Shown here in pieces: positions 56,208 to 64,000 of a stretch of 64,000 nucleotides of DNA; within the stretch, counting starts at the first letter, position 1, and each line of letters opens with the position of its first letter. The notes beneath the pieces were generated by a model. The model was not told the DNA's origin, made no database searches, and saw only the letters and a program-made list of their open reading frames with translations. Made by a program: the position numbers and the translations under genes. The stretch comes from Amycolatopsis oliviviridis (GTDB lineage: Bacteria; Actinomycetota; Actinomycetes; Mycobacteriales; Pseudonocardiaceae), in assembly GCF_014654365.1 (NCBI RefSeq), contig NZ_BNAY01000003.1, positions 558,001 through 622,000 of the forward strand. Reading direction: 5' to 3'.

Positions 56208-56779
56208 CGCCGGATCCCGGTGAGCGTGTGGGTCCAGGTGAAGGACTTGTTGGCCGAGTAGAAGTCGTAGGTCGACCAGTTGTACCGGTTGCCGGTGGGC
56301 AGTGGATCCCCCCACGAGACCCACTTCCGGCCGGCGTCGTGGCCGTAGAGGACGTGCATGTGGCCACCGCCCGAGGCCCAGCCGACCCGGGTCTGCACCG
56401 GACGGCCGGCGCCGGTCTGCGTCTGGACGTCGGCGTAGGGGATGCGGCCCTTGAGGTAGTTCCCCGGGGCCGAGAAGCCGAGCTTGCCGAAGGCGCGCCG
56501 GACGTCGCCCAGCGTTCCCGGCTCGTCAGCGCACTCCCGGCGTCGCTCACCGTGGGCGATCCGGCAGAATTCGTTCTGCGTGACGGTCACACCGTGGTGG
56601 GCCGCGATGGTGTTGCCGGAAGCCACCCAGCACCACTGGGACTTCTCCTGCACCTGCATCGCGACGGTGTTCTGGCGGGCAGGCGGCTGGGGCAGCGCGC
56701 TCGCCGGGGTCTGGATCGCCAGCCACGCCACGACGGACGCGGCGCCGGCGGCGCAAACCCTCCTCGAGAACACAGGCAC
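56204..56779 (-). CDS. secreted papain-like cysteine protease (C39/C70 type)
   Basis: The 191-residue protein has a signal peptide (MPVFSRRVCAAGAASVVAWLAIQTPASA) and a papain-like domain: QEKSQWCWVASGNTI with nucleophile Cys50, GGGHMHVLYGHD with His141 (by GGH pattern), and WVSWGDPLP with Asp159. It resembles AvrRpt2-type C70 and related bacterial papain-like proteases and should cleave peptides outside the cell. GTG at 56777-56779 directly follows AGGAGG, which decides this start. First gene of a two-gene unit with the membrane-anchored protein. Confidence 0.83.
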   Translation of the reverse strand: MPVFSRRVCAAGAASVVAWLAIQTPASALPQPPARQNTVAMQVQEKSQWCWVASGNTIAAHHGVTVTQNEFCRIAHGERRRECADEPGTLGDVRRAFGKLGFSAPGNYLKGRIPYADVQTQTGAGRPVQTRVGWASGGGHMHVLYGHDAGRKWVSWGDPLPTGNRYNWSTYDFYSANKSFTWTHTLTGIRR

Positions 56780-56862
56780 GACGGGCCTCCTGGTCACCAT
56801 GGCGAACCAATGTGGTCACAACGGTGAACAGCAGGCTCACACAGAGCAAGATGGGCACTCGG

Positions 56863-56879
56863 CGGAACGGACCGTTCCG
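56863..56879. promoter_or_regulatory. perfect 17-bp palindrome, candidate operator
   Basis: CGGAACGGACCGTTCCG is a perfect dyad around a central A. Half-site copies CGGAACGGT (56896-56904) and CCCCGAACGGGG (56926-56937) follow. It lies between the divergent protease pair and the XRE-type regulator gene, suggesting regulator binding. Confidence 0.55.
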
Positions 56880-56963
56880 GGGCGTTTCCACACCCCGGAA
56901 CGGTCACTCTTCCGGGGTCAACCACCCCGAACGGGGGACGTAGTGTTCACAGTGCGCTGCTAA

Positions 56964-56987
56964 CGTGAACGTTCCGCGGCGTTCACG
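56964..56987. promoter_or_regulatory. 8-bp-arm dyad near the XRE gene promoter
   Basis: CGTGAACG (56964-56971) and CGTTCACG (56980-56987) flank an eight-base spacer TTCCGCGG. A -10-like TAACGT is at 56961-56966. GTTCAC at 56945 and GTGAAC at 56824 are further half-sites. The regulator gene starts at 57024. Confidence 0.5.
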
Positions 56988-57023
56988 CTCAGCGCACACA
57001 CTGGTCTGGTGAAGGGACGAGCG

Positions 57024-58058
57024 GTGACACGAGACGGTGCCGACGCGTTCTCGGCGGGAAAGCTCCCCCCGAGCGTGGACACCCCGACAATCATCGACGG
57101 AACGCGCCGTCAATCGCTCGAAACCCTGCCCAAAGAACTCGTCGAGGCCCTTCGCAGCGGCGAATTCCACCACGCGCTCCGGCAGGCGATCGCGTATCGC
57201 GGCCTGTCCCTTGCCCGGCTCCGCGCCCACCTCGGGTTACGCGGTGTCCAAATCGGACAGTCGACGTTGAGCTACTGGCAGCGCGGCCTGCGCCAGCCGG
57301 AGGTACCCAAGGCGCTCCCGGCGGTCCGCGCGCTGGAATCGGTGCTGCAACTGCCCGCGGACGCGCTCGTCGTGCTGATCGGACCGCGGACGACGCGGGC
57401 GCGCGGGCACCAGATGGCCGCGTCGTTCCACGACATCCGGTCCGGCGACATGGGCTCGATCGTCGATCAGCTGCTGGCCGAACTGGGCGCGTACCCGTCG
57501 TCCAACCGCTACAACGCCGACCTCGAAATGCTGGCGGTGCACGACACGATCACCTTCGACGCCGCGCACCGGCAGGTCGCCCTGCACACCCGGCTGGTGT
57601 GCCGGGCGCGGCGGCACGGGCCGGACCGGTACGTCACCGTCTACAACGGCGACCCCGGCTGCGACATCCGCGACGTCGAGATGATGACCAGCGAGGGCTG
57701 CCGCGTCGGCCGGATCCGGCGCAACGCCGGCGCCGAGACGATGGCCACCGAACTGCTCTTCGACCGGAAGCTCGCCGAGGGCGAGATCCACGTGTTCTGC
57801 TTCGAGGTCCGGGACGACTCCGGGGCCGCTTCGCCCGGGTACTTCCGGATGCTGCGGGACCAGTGTTCGAGTTACCTGGTGCAGCTGAAGTTCGCCCTCG
57901 GCGCCCTGCCCGCCCGCTGCACGCGGCAGTTCCGGACACGCGACGACGCCGTGCCCGTCGAGTCTGAAGAGCTGCCCTGCGACATGGGCGGCGTGACCAG
58001 CGGGTTCTTCAGCGACGCCGGGCCGGGGCTGGCCGGCATCGAGGTCGAGTGGGAGTAG
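57024..58058 (+). CDS. XRE-type helix-turn-helix protein with a large unknown C-terminal domain
   Basis: The 344-residue protein has an N-terminal region with a HTH (about 48-115, HHALRQAIAYRGLSLARLRAHLG then GQSTLSYWQRGLRQPEVPKALPAVRALESVLQLP) and a 220-residue C-terminal part with TFDAAHRQVALHTRLVCRARRHGPDRYV, and Cys at CDIRDVEM, EGCRVG, HVFCFEV, DQCSSY and ARCTRQF. The C-terminal domain is not recognised. GTG 57024 follows AAGGGACGAG, preferred over GTG 57009. It likely regulates the divergent protease pair. A family B hairpin follows. Confidence 0.75.
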   Translation: MTRDGADAFSAGKLPPSVDTPTIIDGTRRQSLETLPKELVEALRSGEFHHALRQAIAYRGLSLARLRAHLGLRGVQIGQSTLSYWQRGLRQPEVPKALPAVRALESVLQLPADALVVLIGPRTTRARGHQMAASFHDIRSGDMGSIVDQLLAELGAYPSSNRYNADLEMLAVHDTITFDAAHRQVALHTRLVCRARRHGPDRYVTVYNGDPGCDIRDVEMMTSEGCRVGRIRRNAGAETMATELLFDRKLAEGEIHVFCFEVRDDSGAASPGYFRMLRDQCSSYLVQLKFALGALPARCTRQFRTRDDAVPVESEELPCDMGGVTSGFFSDAGPGLAGIEVEWE

Positions 58059-58065
58059 CGCGACG

Positions 58066-58120
58066 CGCTATGAACGGTCCTTTCCTGGCAAATTTCGCAA
58101 GGAAAGGACCGTTCATAGCG
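58066..58120. repeat. inverted repeat, family B-like (copy 3)
   Basis: Arms 58066-58085 and 58101-58120 are perfect over 20 bases (CGCTATGAACGGTCCTTTCC). The arm sequence differs from other family B copies (GGTCC for GGCCC, TTTCC for CTTCA) with matched changes on both sides, while the centre still has GGCAAATTT. It closes the convergent XRE gene and sahH. Confidence 0.85.
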
Positions 58121-58125
58121 GCGGC

Positions 58126-59598
58126 TCAGTACCGGTAGTGGTCGGTCTTGAAGGGACCTTCGACGTCCACGTCGATGTACTCGGCCTGGTCCTTGGTCAG
58201 CTTCGTGAGCTCACCGCCGAGCGCGTCGAGGTGGATCTTCGCGACCTTCTCGTCGAGCTTCTTCGGGAGGCGGAAGACCTCCTTGTCGTACTCCTCGTGC
58301 TTGGTGAACAGCTCGATCTGCGCGATCACCTGGTTGGAGAAGCTGTTCGACATCACGAACGACGGGTGCCCGGTCGCGTTGCCCAGGTTCAGCAGGCGGC
58401 CCTCGGACAGCACGATGATGCTCTTGCCATCGGGAAAGACCCACTCGTCGACCTGCGGTTTGATGTTGATCCGCCGGATGCCCGGGTAACGCTGCAAGCC
58501 GGCCATGTCGAGCTCGTTGTCGAAGTGGCCGATGTTGCCGAGGATCGCCTGGTGCTTCATCCGCGCCATGTGCTCGACGAGCACGACGTCCTTGTTGCCG
58601 GTGGTCGTGATGATGATGTCGGCCTCGGCGAGGACGTTCTCCAGCTTCTTGACCTGGTAGCCGTCCATCGCCGCCTGCAGCGCGCAGATCGGGTCGATCT
58701 CGGTGACGATCACCCGCGCGCCCTGGCCGCGCAGCGATTCCGCGGCGCCCTTGCCGACGTCGCCGTAGCCGCAGACGACCGCGACCTTGCCGCCGATGAG
58801 GACGTCGGTGCCGCGGTTGATGCCGTCGATCAGCGAATGCCGGATGCCGTAGCGGTTGTCGAACTTCGACTTGGTCACCGCGTCGTTCACGTTGATCGCC
58901 GGGAACAGCAGCTCACCGGCCGCGGCGAGCTGGTAGAGCCGCAGCACGCCGGTCGTGGTCTCCTCGGTGACCCCGCGGACGCCCTCGCCGATCTTGGTCC
59001 ATTTGCCGGTGTCGGCCGCGACGGAAGCGCTCAGCAGCTGGAGGAAGACGCGGAACTCGTCCGAAGTGTCCTCGTCCGGGGAAGGGACGACGCCCGCCTT
59101 CTCGAACTCGGTTCCCTTGTGCACCAGCATGGTGGCGTCGCCGCCGTCGTCGAGGATCATGTTGGGACCCTCTCCGTCCCAGGTGAGCATCCTTTCGGTG
59201 CACCACCAGTACTCCTCCAGCGACTCGCCCTTCCAGGCGAACACCGGGACGCCTTTGGGCTCCTCGGGCGTGCCGTGCGGGCCGACGACGATCGCCGCGG
59301 CGGCGTGGTCCTGCGTGGAGAAGATGTTGCACGAGGCCCAGCGGACCTCGGCGCCCAGCGCGACGAGGGTTTCGATCAGGACCGCGGTCTGTACCGTCAT
59401 GTGGAGCGAGCCCGAAACCCGGGCTCCCCGCAGGGGATACACCTCGGCGTACTCGCGGCGCAGCGCCATCAGGCCCGGCATCTCGTGCTCGGCGAGGCGG
59501 ATCTCCTTGCGGCCGAACTCGGCGGCCTCGAGATCGGCGACGGCGAACTCGATGCCGTTGCGGGTGTCGTGCCGCTTGGCAACGCTTTCGGGGGTCAT
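58126..59598 (-). CDS. sahH: adenosylhomocysteinase (S-adenosyl-L-homocysteine hydrolase)
   Basis: The 490-residue enzyme splits S-adenosylhomocysteine to adenosine and homocysteine. It has [47 protein letters not shown], the NAD-binding [29 protein letters not shown], and the C-terminal [23 protein letters not shown]. The insert of about 40 residues near 150-190 is normal for actinobacterial forms. ATG at 59596-59598 follows GGAGGAAG. It recycles the by-product of methyltransferases. Confidence 0.97.
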   Translation of the reverse strand: MTPESVAKRHDTRNGIEFAVADLEAAEFGRKEIRLAEHEMPGLMALRREYAEVYPLRGARVSGSLHMTVQTAVLIETLVALGAEVRWASCNIFSTQDHAAAAIVVGPHGTPEEPKGVPVFAWKGESLEEYWWCTERMLTWDGEGPNMILDDGGDATMLVHKGTEFEKAGVVPSPDEDTSDEFRVFLQLLSASVAADTGKWTKIGEGVRGVTEETTTGVLRLYQLAAAGELLFPAINVNDAVTKSKFDNRYGIRHSLIDGINRGTDVLIGGKVAVVCGYGDVGKGAAESLRGQGARVIVTEIDPICALQAAMDGYQVKKLENVLAEADIIITTTGNKDVVLVEHMARMKHQAILGNIGHFDNELDMAGLQRYPGIRRINIKPQVDEWVFPDGKSIIVLSEGRLLNLGNATGHPSFVMSNSFSNQVIAQIELFTKHEEYDKEVFRLPKKLDEKVAKIHLDALGGELTKLTKDQAEYIDVDVEGPFKTDHYRY

Positions 59599-59684
59599 AT
59601 GCGCGCTTCCTCCAAGGTTGGATGACAACGGAACAGTACCGTTGTCGGCTCAAAGCCCACTGAAACGGATTGGAGGCCTTCACC

Positions 59685-61985
59685 GTGGTCATGCCGGGTC
59701 CCGATACCCGCGTCGTCGAAATACGCGTACCCGGGCTAGTGGGCACGAGCGGTGAAAGCCTGCTGGATTCGACGTCGGTGGTCGACGTCGCGGGCGACGG
59801 GATCGGCAGGCTGATCCGGCCGTCGGACCGGCTGCGCCGTCCCGCTCCCGGTCCGGTGCTGCCCGCGCTCGGCCGTTCGATCCCGCGCATCCTCGAAGGC
59901 TACCTGTGGAGCGGGATGACGTCGGGGGGCGCGGCGAAGGCGACCTGGGCGCTGCTGTTCCCGTTCTCGCTGGCGAACGTCGCGCACTGGATGCTGCCGC
60001 CGGTCCCGGAGGGCAAGCGATTCGCGGCGGCGCTCGGCGCGATCTGCCGGGGGCTGCTGCGGGTGGCCTCGCTGCTGCTGACGATGCTGCTGATCAGCCA
60101 GCTCGCGGTGGTGTCGCTCGACCTGTTCGCCGCGCAATGTCTCGCGCCCGGTTCGGACTGCCTATCCGGGATCCCGTCGTTCCTGCGGGACTTCGCGCCG
60201 CTGCGGACGGCGATCGGGGTGGTCCCGCTGCTGGTGCTGATCTTCGTACTCGACCGGATCCCGTCGTCGGACTGGCGGTCGCGGAACCGGCTGCACCGCG
60301 CCCACAGTTCGAGCCCGCTGCAACCGCAGGACCTGCCGCGCACGCCGGGCCTGCGCACGCTGCACACCGTCGCCGCCTTGACCTGTGTCGCGCTTCCGTT
60401 GCTCGGCGGGCCGTTCCGGCTGCCCTCGACGACGTTCGACCTGATCGTCTGGATCTGCGCGCTGGCGCTCGCCGTCGCCTCGCTGCTGGCCTCGACGGTC
60501 GGTTTCTCGGCCGGACCGGTGATCCGGGGCGGGCTGATCGGGTTCGCCGTCGTGCTGGTCGGGATCGCCGTCGTGCGCCGGACGCCGCTGCCCGCGGGGC
60601 TGCCGGGCGGCGGGCTCGGCGGAGCGGACGGGACGGTCGAGGCGCTGGGCGGGTCGATGGTCGTGGTGACCGTGCTGTTCGCGCTGATCCTCATCCCCGC
60701 CGCCTTGTCCGGCCGGTCGGCCTGGAAGCACCTGCCTCGACGGCTGCGCCCCTGGCTCGGCGGCTGGGCCGCGGCGCCCGTCGTCGCGCTCGCCGGTCTG
60801 CTCGGCGGCGGCTTCGGCGCGGGCCTCGCGGTCGCGCTGCGGCAACTGGTCGGCGCGACCGAGCTCCGGCTGCCCGACACCTACGTCCTGGTGACCGTCC
60901 TGTGGGGCGCCGGGCTCGCGCTCGCCCTCGTCCTCGGTCTGCTGGGCTTCGCCGTGGCCGTCCCGCTGCGACGGCTGCGCCGCGGCGTCCCGGAGGTCGT
61001 CGCGCTGATGGAGATCAGCAAGGCGCAGGAAGAGGAAGCGGCCCGGGTCTGGGCGCGCGCCTCGTGGGAACGCAAGCATCTGCATCATCTCGCGCTCGCG
61101 GTGGCGCTGGCGATGGCGGCGGGCGGTGGCGCGCTCCTCGTGCTGCGCTTCGGTTTCGGCCCGCTCGCGAGCTGGTTCACCCCGATCTCGGGGATCGGCG
61201 TGTTCGCGCTGGGCGCGTTGGCCGCGGGATTGCTGCGCGTCGTGTTCGCCGCCGCGACCAAGCCCACGCGCAGCCGTCATCTCGGCGCGCTGGCGGATCT
61301 CGTGTGCTTCTGGCCGCGTGCCGCCCATCCGACCGTGCCGCCGAGTTACGCGCTCAAGGTCGTCCCCGAACTCGCGGACCGGGTCAAGGAACATCTGGCC
61401 GATCCGGGCACGCGGGTCGTGCTGTCCGGCTACAACCTCGGCAGCCTGCTGACCGTGCTCGCCGCCGCGCGCGTGATCGCCGATCTCCCGCCGGAGGACC
61501 GCGAACGCGTCGGGCTGCTGACAGCGGGCTCACCGTTGCAATGGGGCTACCAGCGCGCGTTCCCCGCGATGCTGCCGCAGGCGCAATTGGCCGGGCTGTA
61601 CACCGATCTCGACGGCCGCTGGCGGGCGCTGTGCCGCGGCACGGACGTCTTCGGCGGCGGCGTCACCACGTGGCGGCATCGCGTGGTGGCCGGGAAACTG
61701 CTGGGCGACGGCTACCTGCCCGGCGGCGGGACCGGGCCGCTGGCCGCCGAACCCGACGAACAGGGCGTCCTGGTGCTCGGCGGCGATCACTGGCTGCCCG
61801 ACCCGATGCGCGGGCCGACCGGGCGCCACCGCTGGGCGCCCGGCGTCCTCAAGCACACGGACTACGTCGTCGACTCCGAATGGGACAACGCCGTCGCGAT
61901 GGCCGCCGGTCTCGGCCGTCCCCGCGCGAAGAATCCCTGGGGCGAACAGGGATCGCTGTTCGGGGACTTCCCGCAGATGCGCTGA
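59685..61985 (+). CDS. large polytopic membrane protein with a degenerate lipase-like domain
   Basis: The 766-residue protein starts MVMPGPDTRVVEIRVPGLVGT, which resembles the first strand and oxyanion hole of a serine hydrolase, then has about ten hydrophobic segments (about 85-500), then a C-terminal domain with VVLSGYNLGSLLTVLAAARV, LTAGSPLQWGYQRAFP, WRALCRGTDVFGGGV and HTDYVVDSEWDNAV. The last four match the lipase landmarks elbow, GSP strand, TD(P/V)xGG acid and His, but the elbow Ser is Asn (G-Y-N-L-G). GTG 59685 follows GGAGG. The function is unknown; catalysis is unlikely. Confidence 0.75.
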   Translation: MVMPGPDTRVVEIRVPGLVGTSGESLLDSTSVVDVAGDGIGRLIRPSDRLRRPAPGPVLPALGRSIPRILEGYLWSGMTSGGAAKATWALLFPFSLANVAHWMLPPVPEGKRFAAALGAICRGLLRVASLLLTMLLISQLAVVSLDLFAAQCLAPGSDCLSGIPSFLRDFAPLRTAIGVVPLLVLIFVLDRIPSSDWRSRNRLHRAHSSSPLQPQDLPRTPGLRTLHTVAALTCVALPLLGGPFRLPSTTFDLIVWICALALAVASLLASTVGFSAGPVIRGGLIGFAVVLVGIAVVRRTPLPAGLPGGGLGGADGTVEALGGSMVVVTVLFALILIPAALSGRSAWKHLPRRLRPWLGGWAAAPVVALAGLLGGGFGAGLAVALRQLVGATELRLPDTYVLVTVLWGAGLALALVLGLLGFAVAVPLRRLRRGVPEVVALMEISKAQEEEAARVWARASWERKHLHHLALAVALAMAAGGGALLVLRFGFGPLASWFTPISGIGVFALGALAAGLLRVVFAAATKPTRSRHLGALADLVCFWPRAAHPTVPPSYALKVVPELADRVKEHLADPGTRVVLSGYNLGSLLTVLAAARVIADLPPEDRERVGLLTAGSPLQWGYQRAFPAMLPQAQLAGLYTDLDGRWRALCRGTDVFGGGVTTWRHRVVAGKLLGDGYLPGGGTGPLAAEPDEQGVLVLGGDHWLPDPMRGPTGRHRWAPGVLKHTDYVVDSEWDNAVAMAAGLGRPRAKNPWGEQGSLFGDFPQMR

Positions 61986-62042
61986 AGTACATGAAGGCCC
62001 CCATCCTTGCGCCTGGCACAAGGATGGGGGCCTTCATGTACT
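61986..62042. repeat. long inverted repeat, family A (copy 6)
   Basis: Arms 61986-62009 and 62019-62042 are perfect over 24 bases with a nine-base loop. The arm reads AGTACATGAAGGCCCCCATC, a variant of family A in which TTC became ATC in both arms, with the outer ACGTGAA changed to ACATGAA. It begins directly after the membrane-protein stop and lies before the convergent sortase-substrate gene. Confidence 0.87.
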
Positions 62043-62053
62043 CAGGGCTGGCT

Positions 62054-62755
62054 TCAGTCGGTCTTGCCGCGGCGCACGCGCAGCAGGACCAGGACGCCGG
62101 CACCGGCCAGGACCAGCAGGCCACCGGCCCACAGCAGCCAGGCGTTGTCGAAACCGGTGTCCGCGAGGCCGCCGCCGTTGCCGCCGTTACCGCCGACGTT
62201 CGGGGCGGGAACCGCGGTGCTCGACGGAGCGGAGGTCTCCGACGGCTTGTCCGTGGTGGTCGGCGCGGTCGTCGGCGGCTTGGCCGTCGAGGTCTTCGTC
62301 GGCTCGCTCGGCTTCGGCTGCTCGGTCGGCTTGGTCTTCTCGCCGCACGCGTACCACTTGTCGATGTTCGCCTTGCTGCCGTCGCGGTTGAACGGCGCGC
62401 GCAGCTCGGTCCACGGCGGGGTGTCGGCGAGCTTGCGCTTGCCCGGCTCGTAGACGTTGTAGCCGTCGTCGCCACCGAGGACGACGATCGCGGTCACCTT
62501 GACGCCTTCGCCGAGGCCGGTGATGTTCAGCCGCTTCTCACCGACGCCGCCGGTGAACTTGAAGTCCGAGTCGGACAGGGCCGAGCCGCCGGCCTTGACC
62601 TGCTCGCACTTGCTGATGTTGCCGGGGATCGGCTTGGCGCGGTCGTCGTCGGAGTGGCAGGCCAGCGCCGAGCCGGCGGTGCCGAGCAGGGCGGCGGTCG
62701 CCAGGGCGACGACGGTGACGGCGGAACGGACACGTCGTCCGGACATGATCTGCAT
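62054..62755 (-). CDS. LAxTG-type cell-wall-anchored (sortase substrate) protein
   Basis: The 233-residue precursor has a signal peptide (about 1-33), a mature domain with CHSDDDRAKPIPGNISKCEQVKAGGSALSDSDFKFTGGVG and YNVYEPGKRKLAD, a long Thr/Pro/Ser linker, and a C-terminal sorting signal LADTG followed by a hydrophobic helix and RVRRGKTD. LAxTG is the motif used by class E sortases of high-GC actinobacteria. It should be linked to the peptidoglycan. No sortase gene is nearby. ATG 62755 follows AGGAGAG. Confidence 0.87.
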   Translation of the reverse strand: MQIMSGRRVRSAVTVVALATAALLGTAGSALACHSDDDRAKPIPGNISKCEQVKAGGSALSDSDFKFTGGVGEKRLNITGLGEGVKVTAIVVLGGDDGYNVYEPGKRKLADTPPWTELRAPFNRDGSKANIDKWYACGEKTKPTEQPKPSEPTKTSTAKPPTTAPTTTDKPSETSAPSSTAVPAPNVGGNGGNGGGLADTGFDNAWLLWAGGLLVLAGAGVLVLLRVRRGKTD

Positions 62756-62930
62756 TCAGAGCTCTCCTGTACCGATCGGGGGACAAACGAGCAAAAGCGC
62801 GATGCCTCTTCCGAGTGATGACGGTCAACTCGCGGTGTTCTCCACGAGTTCCGTTCACCCGACAGGGTGAGGCGAGAGACCGGACGCTATCGCACACCGA
62901 TTTCACACGGAATCCGGGGCCCCCGACAAA

Positions 62931-62964
62931 GCGGCCCACCATCCACAGAGGAATGGTGGGCCGC
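62931..62964 (-). terminator. terminator after the APC permease gene
   Basis: GCGGCCCACCAT (62931-62942) pairs with ATGGTGGGCCGC (62953-62964), a 12-bp stem with a ten-base loop, 15 bases past the permease stop. Not part of families A-D. Confidence 0.75.
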
Positions 62965-62978
62965 CGAAACGAGAATGA

Positions 62979-64000
62979 TCAGTCCGATACGGACTCCGCC
63001 TTCTCGTCCGCGTTCTTCTTGCCGAGCAGCGAATGGCGACGGCTGTAGACGAAGTAGATGACGACGCCCAGCACCATCCACGCGATGAACCGCAACCAGG
63101 TCAGCACGGTCAGGTTCAACATCAGCCACAGGCAGGCGAGGATCGCCAGGATCGGGATCACCGGCACCCACGGCACCCGGAAGGCACGCGGCAGATCCGG
63201 TCGCGTCTTGCGCAGCACCATCACGCCCGCGGAAACGAGAATGAACGCGAACAGTGTGCCGACGTTGACCATTTCCTCCAGTTTGTCCGCCGGGAAGAAC
63301 GTCGCGGCGACGGCGACCAGTCCGCCGACGACGATGGTCGCCCGCTTCGGCGTCCCGTTCGCGCCGGTCTTCGCCAGGGCGCGCGGCATGAGGCCGTCGC
63401 GCGACATCGCGAAGATGATCCGGATCTGGCCGAGCATCAGCACCATGACGACGGTCGTCAGACCGGCGAGGGCGCCGACGGAGATGATGTTGGCCGCCCA
63501 GTCGACACCGTTGACCGCGAACGCGGACGCGAGCGTCTTCTTGCTGCCGTCGCCCGCCGAAGTGGCGAGATCCTTGTAGTTCACCATGCCGACGACCACG
63601 AGCGACACGGCGACGTAGAGCACCGTGACGATGGCCAGCGAGCCGAAGATGCCGCGCGGCACGGCCTTCTGCGGGTTGCGGGTCTCTTCCGCGGTGGTCG
63701 CGACGATGTCGAAACCGATGAACGCGAAGAACACCAGCGAAGCCGCGGCCAGCAGGCCGAAGACACCGAACGAGCTACTGCTGCTGCCCGCGAACACCGA
63801 GAACAGCGACTGGTCGACCCCGGTGGCCGACGACTCGGCGCCGGACTGGGCGTCCGGGATGAACGGGCTGTAGTTGGAACCCTTGATGTAGAAGATGCCG
63901 AGCACGATCACGAACAGCACCACCGCGACCTTGATCCCGGTGATCACCATCGAGAACCGCGAAGACAGCTTCGTGCCGACCGCGAGCAGCGTCGTCAGCA
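62979..64000 (-). CDS. APC-family amino acid permease (partial, C-terminal part)
   Basis: The frame is open through the window edge and encodes the last about 340 residues of a polytopic transporter: seven or more hydrophobic segments, including FGLLAAASLVFFAFIGFDIVATTAEETRNPQKAVPRG, typical of APC cationic amino acid transporters. The C-terminal tail LLGKKNADEKAESVSD is charged and cytoplasmic. It is the Rv3253c counterpart by position. The N-terminus lies beyond the window. Confidence 0.9.
   Translation of the reverse strand, partial: LTTLLAVGTKLSSRFSMVITGIKVAVVLFVIVLGIFYIKGSNYSPFIPDAQSGAESSATGVDQSLFSVFAGSSSSSFGVFGLLAAASLVFFAFIGFDIVATTAEETRNPQKAVPRGIFGSLAIVTVLYVAVSLVVVGMVNYKDLATSAGDGSKKTLASAFAVNGVDWAANIISVGALAGLTTVVMVLMLGQIRIIFAMSRDGLMPRALAKTGANGTPKRATIVVGGLVAVAATFFPADKLEEMVNVGTLFAFILVSAGVMVLRKTRPDLPRAFRVPWVPVIPILAILACLWLMLNLTVLTWLRFIAWMVLGVVIYFVYSRRHSLLGKKNADEKAESVSD

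Noticed and set aside
59599..59684. SAH riboswitch before sahH
   Set aside because: The 5' region is too short on the sahH side and no paired elements of an SAH riboswitch were seen.

Overview
This is high-GC actinobacterial chromosome with GTG and TTG starts, strong third-position GC bias and Pseudonocardiaceae-type gene content; an Amycolatopsis-like organism is the best guess. From about 19.6 kb to the right edge the gene order follows, as I recall it, the Mycobacterium tuberculosis block Rv3214-Rv3253c: histidine phosphatase, GNAT, membrane protein, diacylglycerol kinase-like, whiB1, pdtaS, rshA-sigH(R), YbaK, SRAP, rsgA, WS/DGAT, Rv3235-like, secA1, hpf, comF, lpqB-mtrB-mtrA, tmk, sahH and an APC permease. 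No tRNA, rRNA, CRISPR array, transposase or phage gene was seen.

Layout. 0-8.5 kb: DUF4291 gene, the multifunctional 2-oxoglutarate dehydrogenase/decarboxylase kgd, an SMP-30-like hydrolase, a DUF3558-like lipid-anchored/membrane protein and a secreted subtilisin. 8.9-16.6 kb: GNAT, a four-gene osmoprotectant (OpuC-type) ABC transporter, a branched-polyamine-synthase-like enzyme, malic enzyme and a sugar epimerase. 16.6-23.1 kb: cholesterol oxidase, a secreted protein, DUF4442, phosphatase, GNAT, lipid kinase, WhiB1. 23.4-29.4 kb: PdtaS kinase, the tiny ribosomal protein bL37, the thiol-stress sigma/anti-sigma pair with a SigR-type promoter, YbaK, a hydrolase, SRAP and RsgA. 29.4-33.9 kb: four tandem paralogous lipoproteins and an SDR. 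33.9-47.2 kb: DUF6912, WS/DGAT, TrmH, HAD, SecA, HPF, ComF, LpqB-MtrB-MtrA. 47.3-54.7 kb: a methylated-amine (glycine betaine-type) demethylation island placed between mtrA and tmk. 54.7-64 kb: tmk, a secreted papain-like protease with a membrane-anchored partner, a divergent XRE-type regulator, sahH, a membrane protein with a degenerate lipase domain, a sortase substrate and an APC transporter running off the edge.

How the parts fit. The OpuC transporter imports quaternary amines; the island encodes a Rieske oxygenase, a Rieske ferredoxin, a flavin reductase, a GcvT-fused dimethylglycine oxidase-like protein and a sarcosine/N-methyl amino acid oxidase, which together could strip methyl groups from glycine betaine down to glycine. 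An IclR regulator in the middle has matching candidate operators at its own start and before the oxidase operon. SigR/RshA controls thiol stress and MtrAB-LpqB controls envelope and cell division.

The most unusual feature of the window is not a gene: almost every gene 3' end with room for it carries one of a few families of long, nearly perfect inverted repeats whose arm sequences, not only their folding, are conserved between sites. Of 16 convergent gene junctions, four have no space and the other twelve carry hairpins, ten of which belong to these repeat families. Other leads are a pseudo-lipase membrane protein, a dyad-packed promoter beside the papain-like protease pair, and a leaderless long form of SigR.
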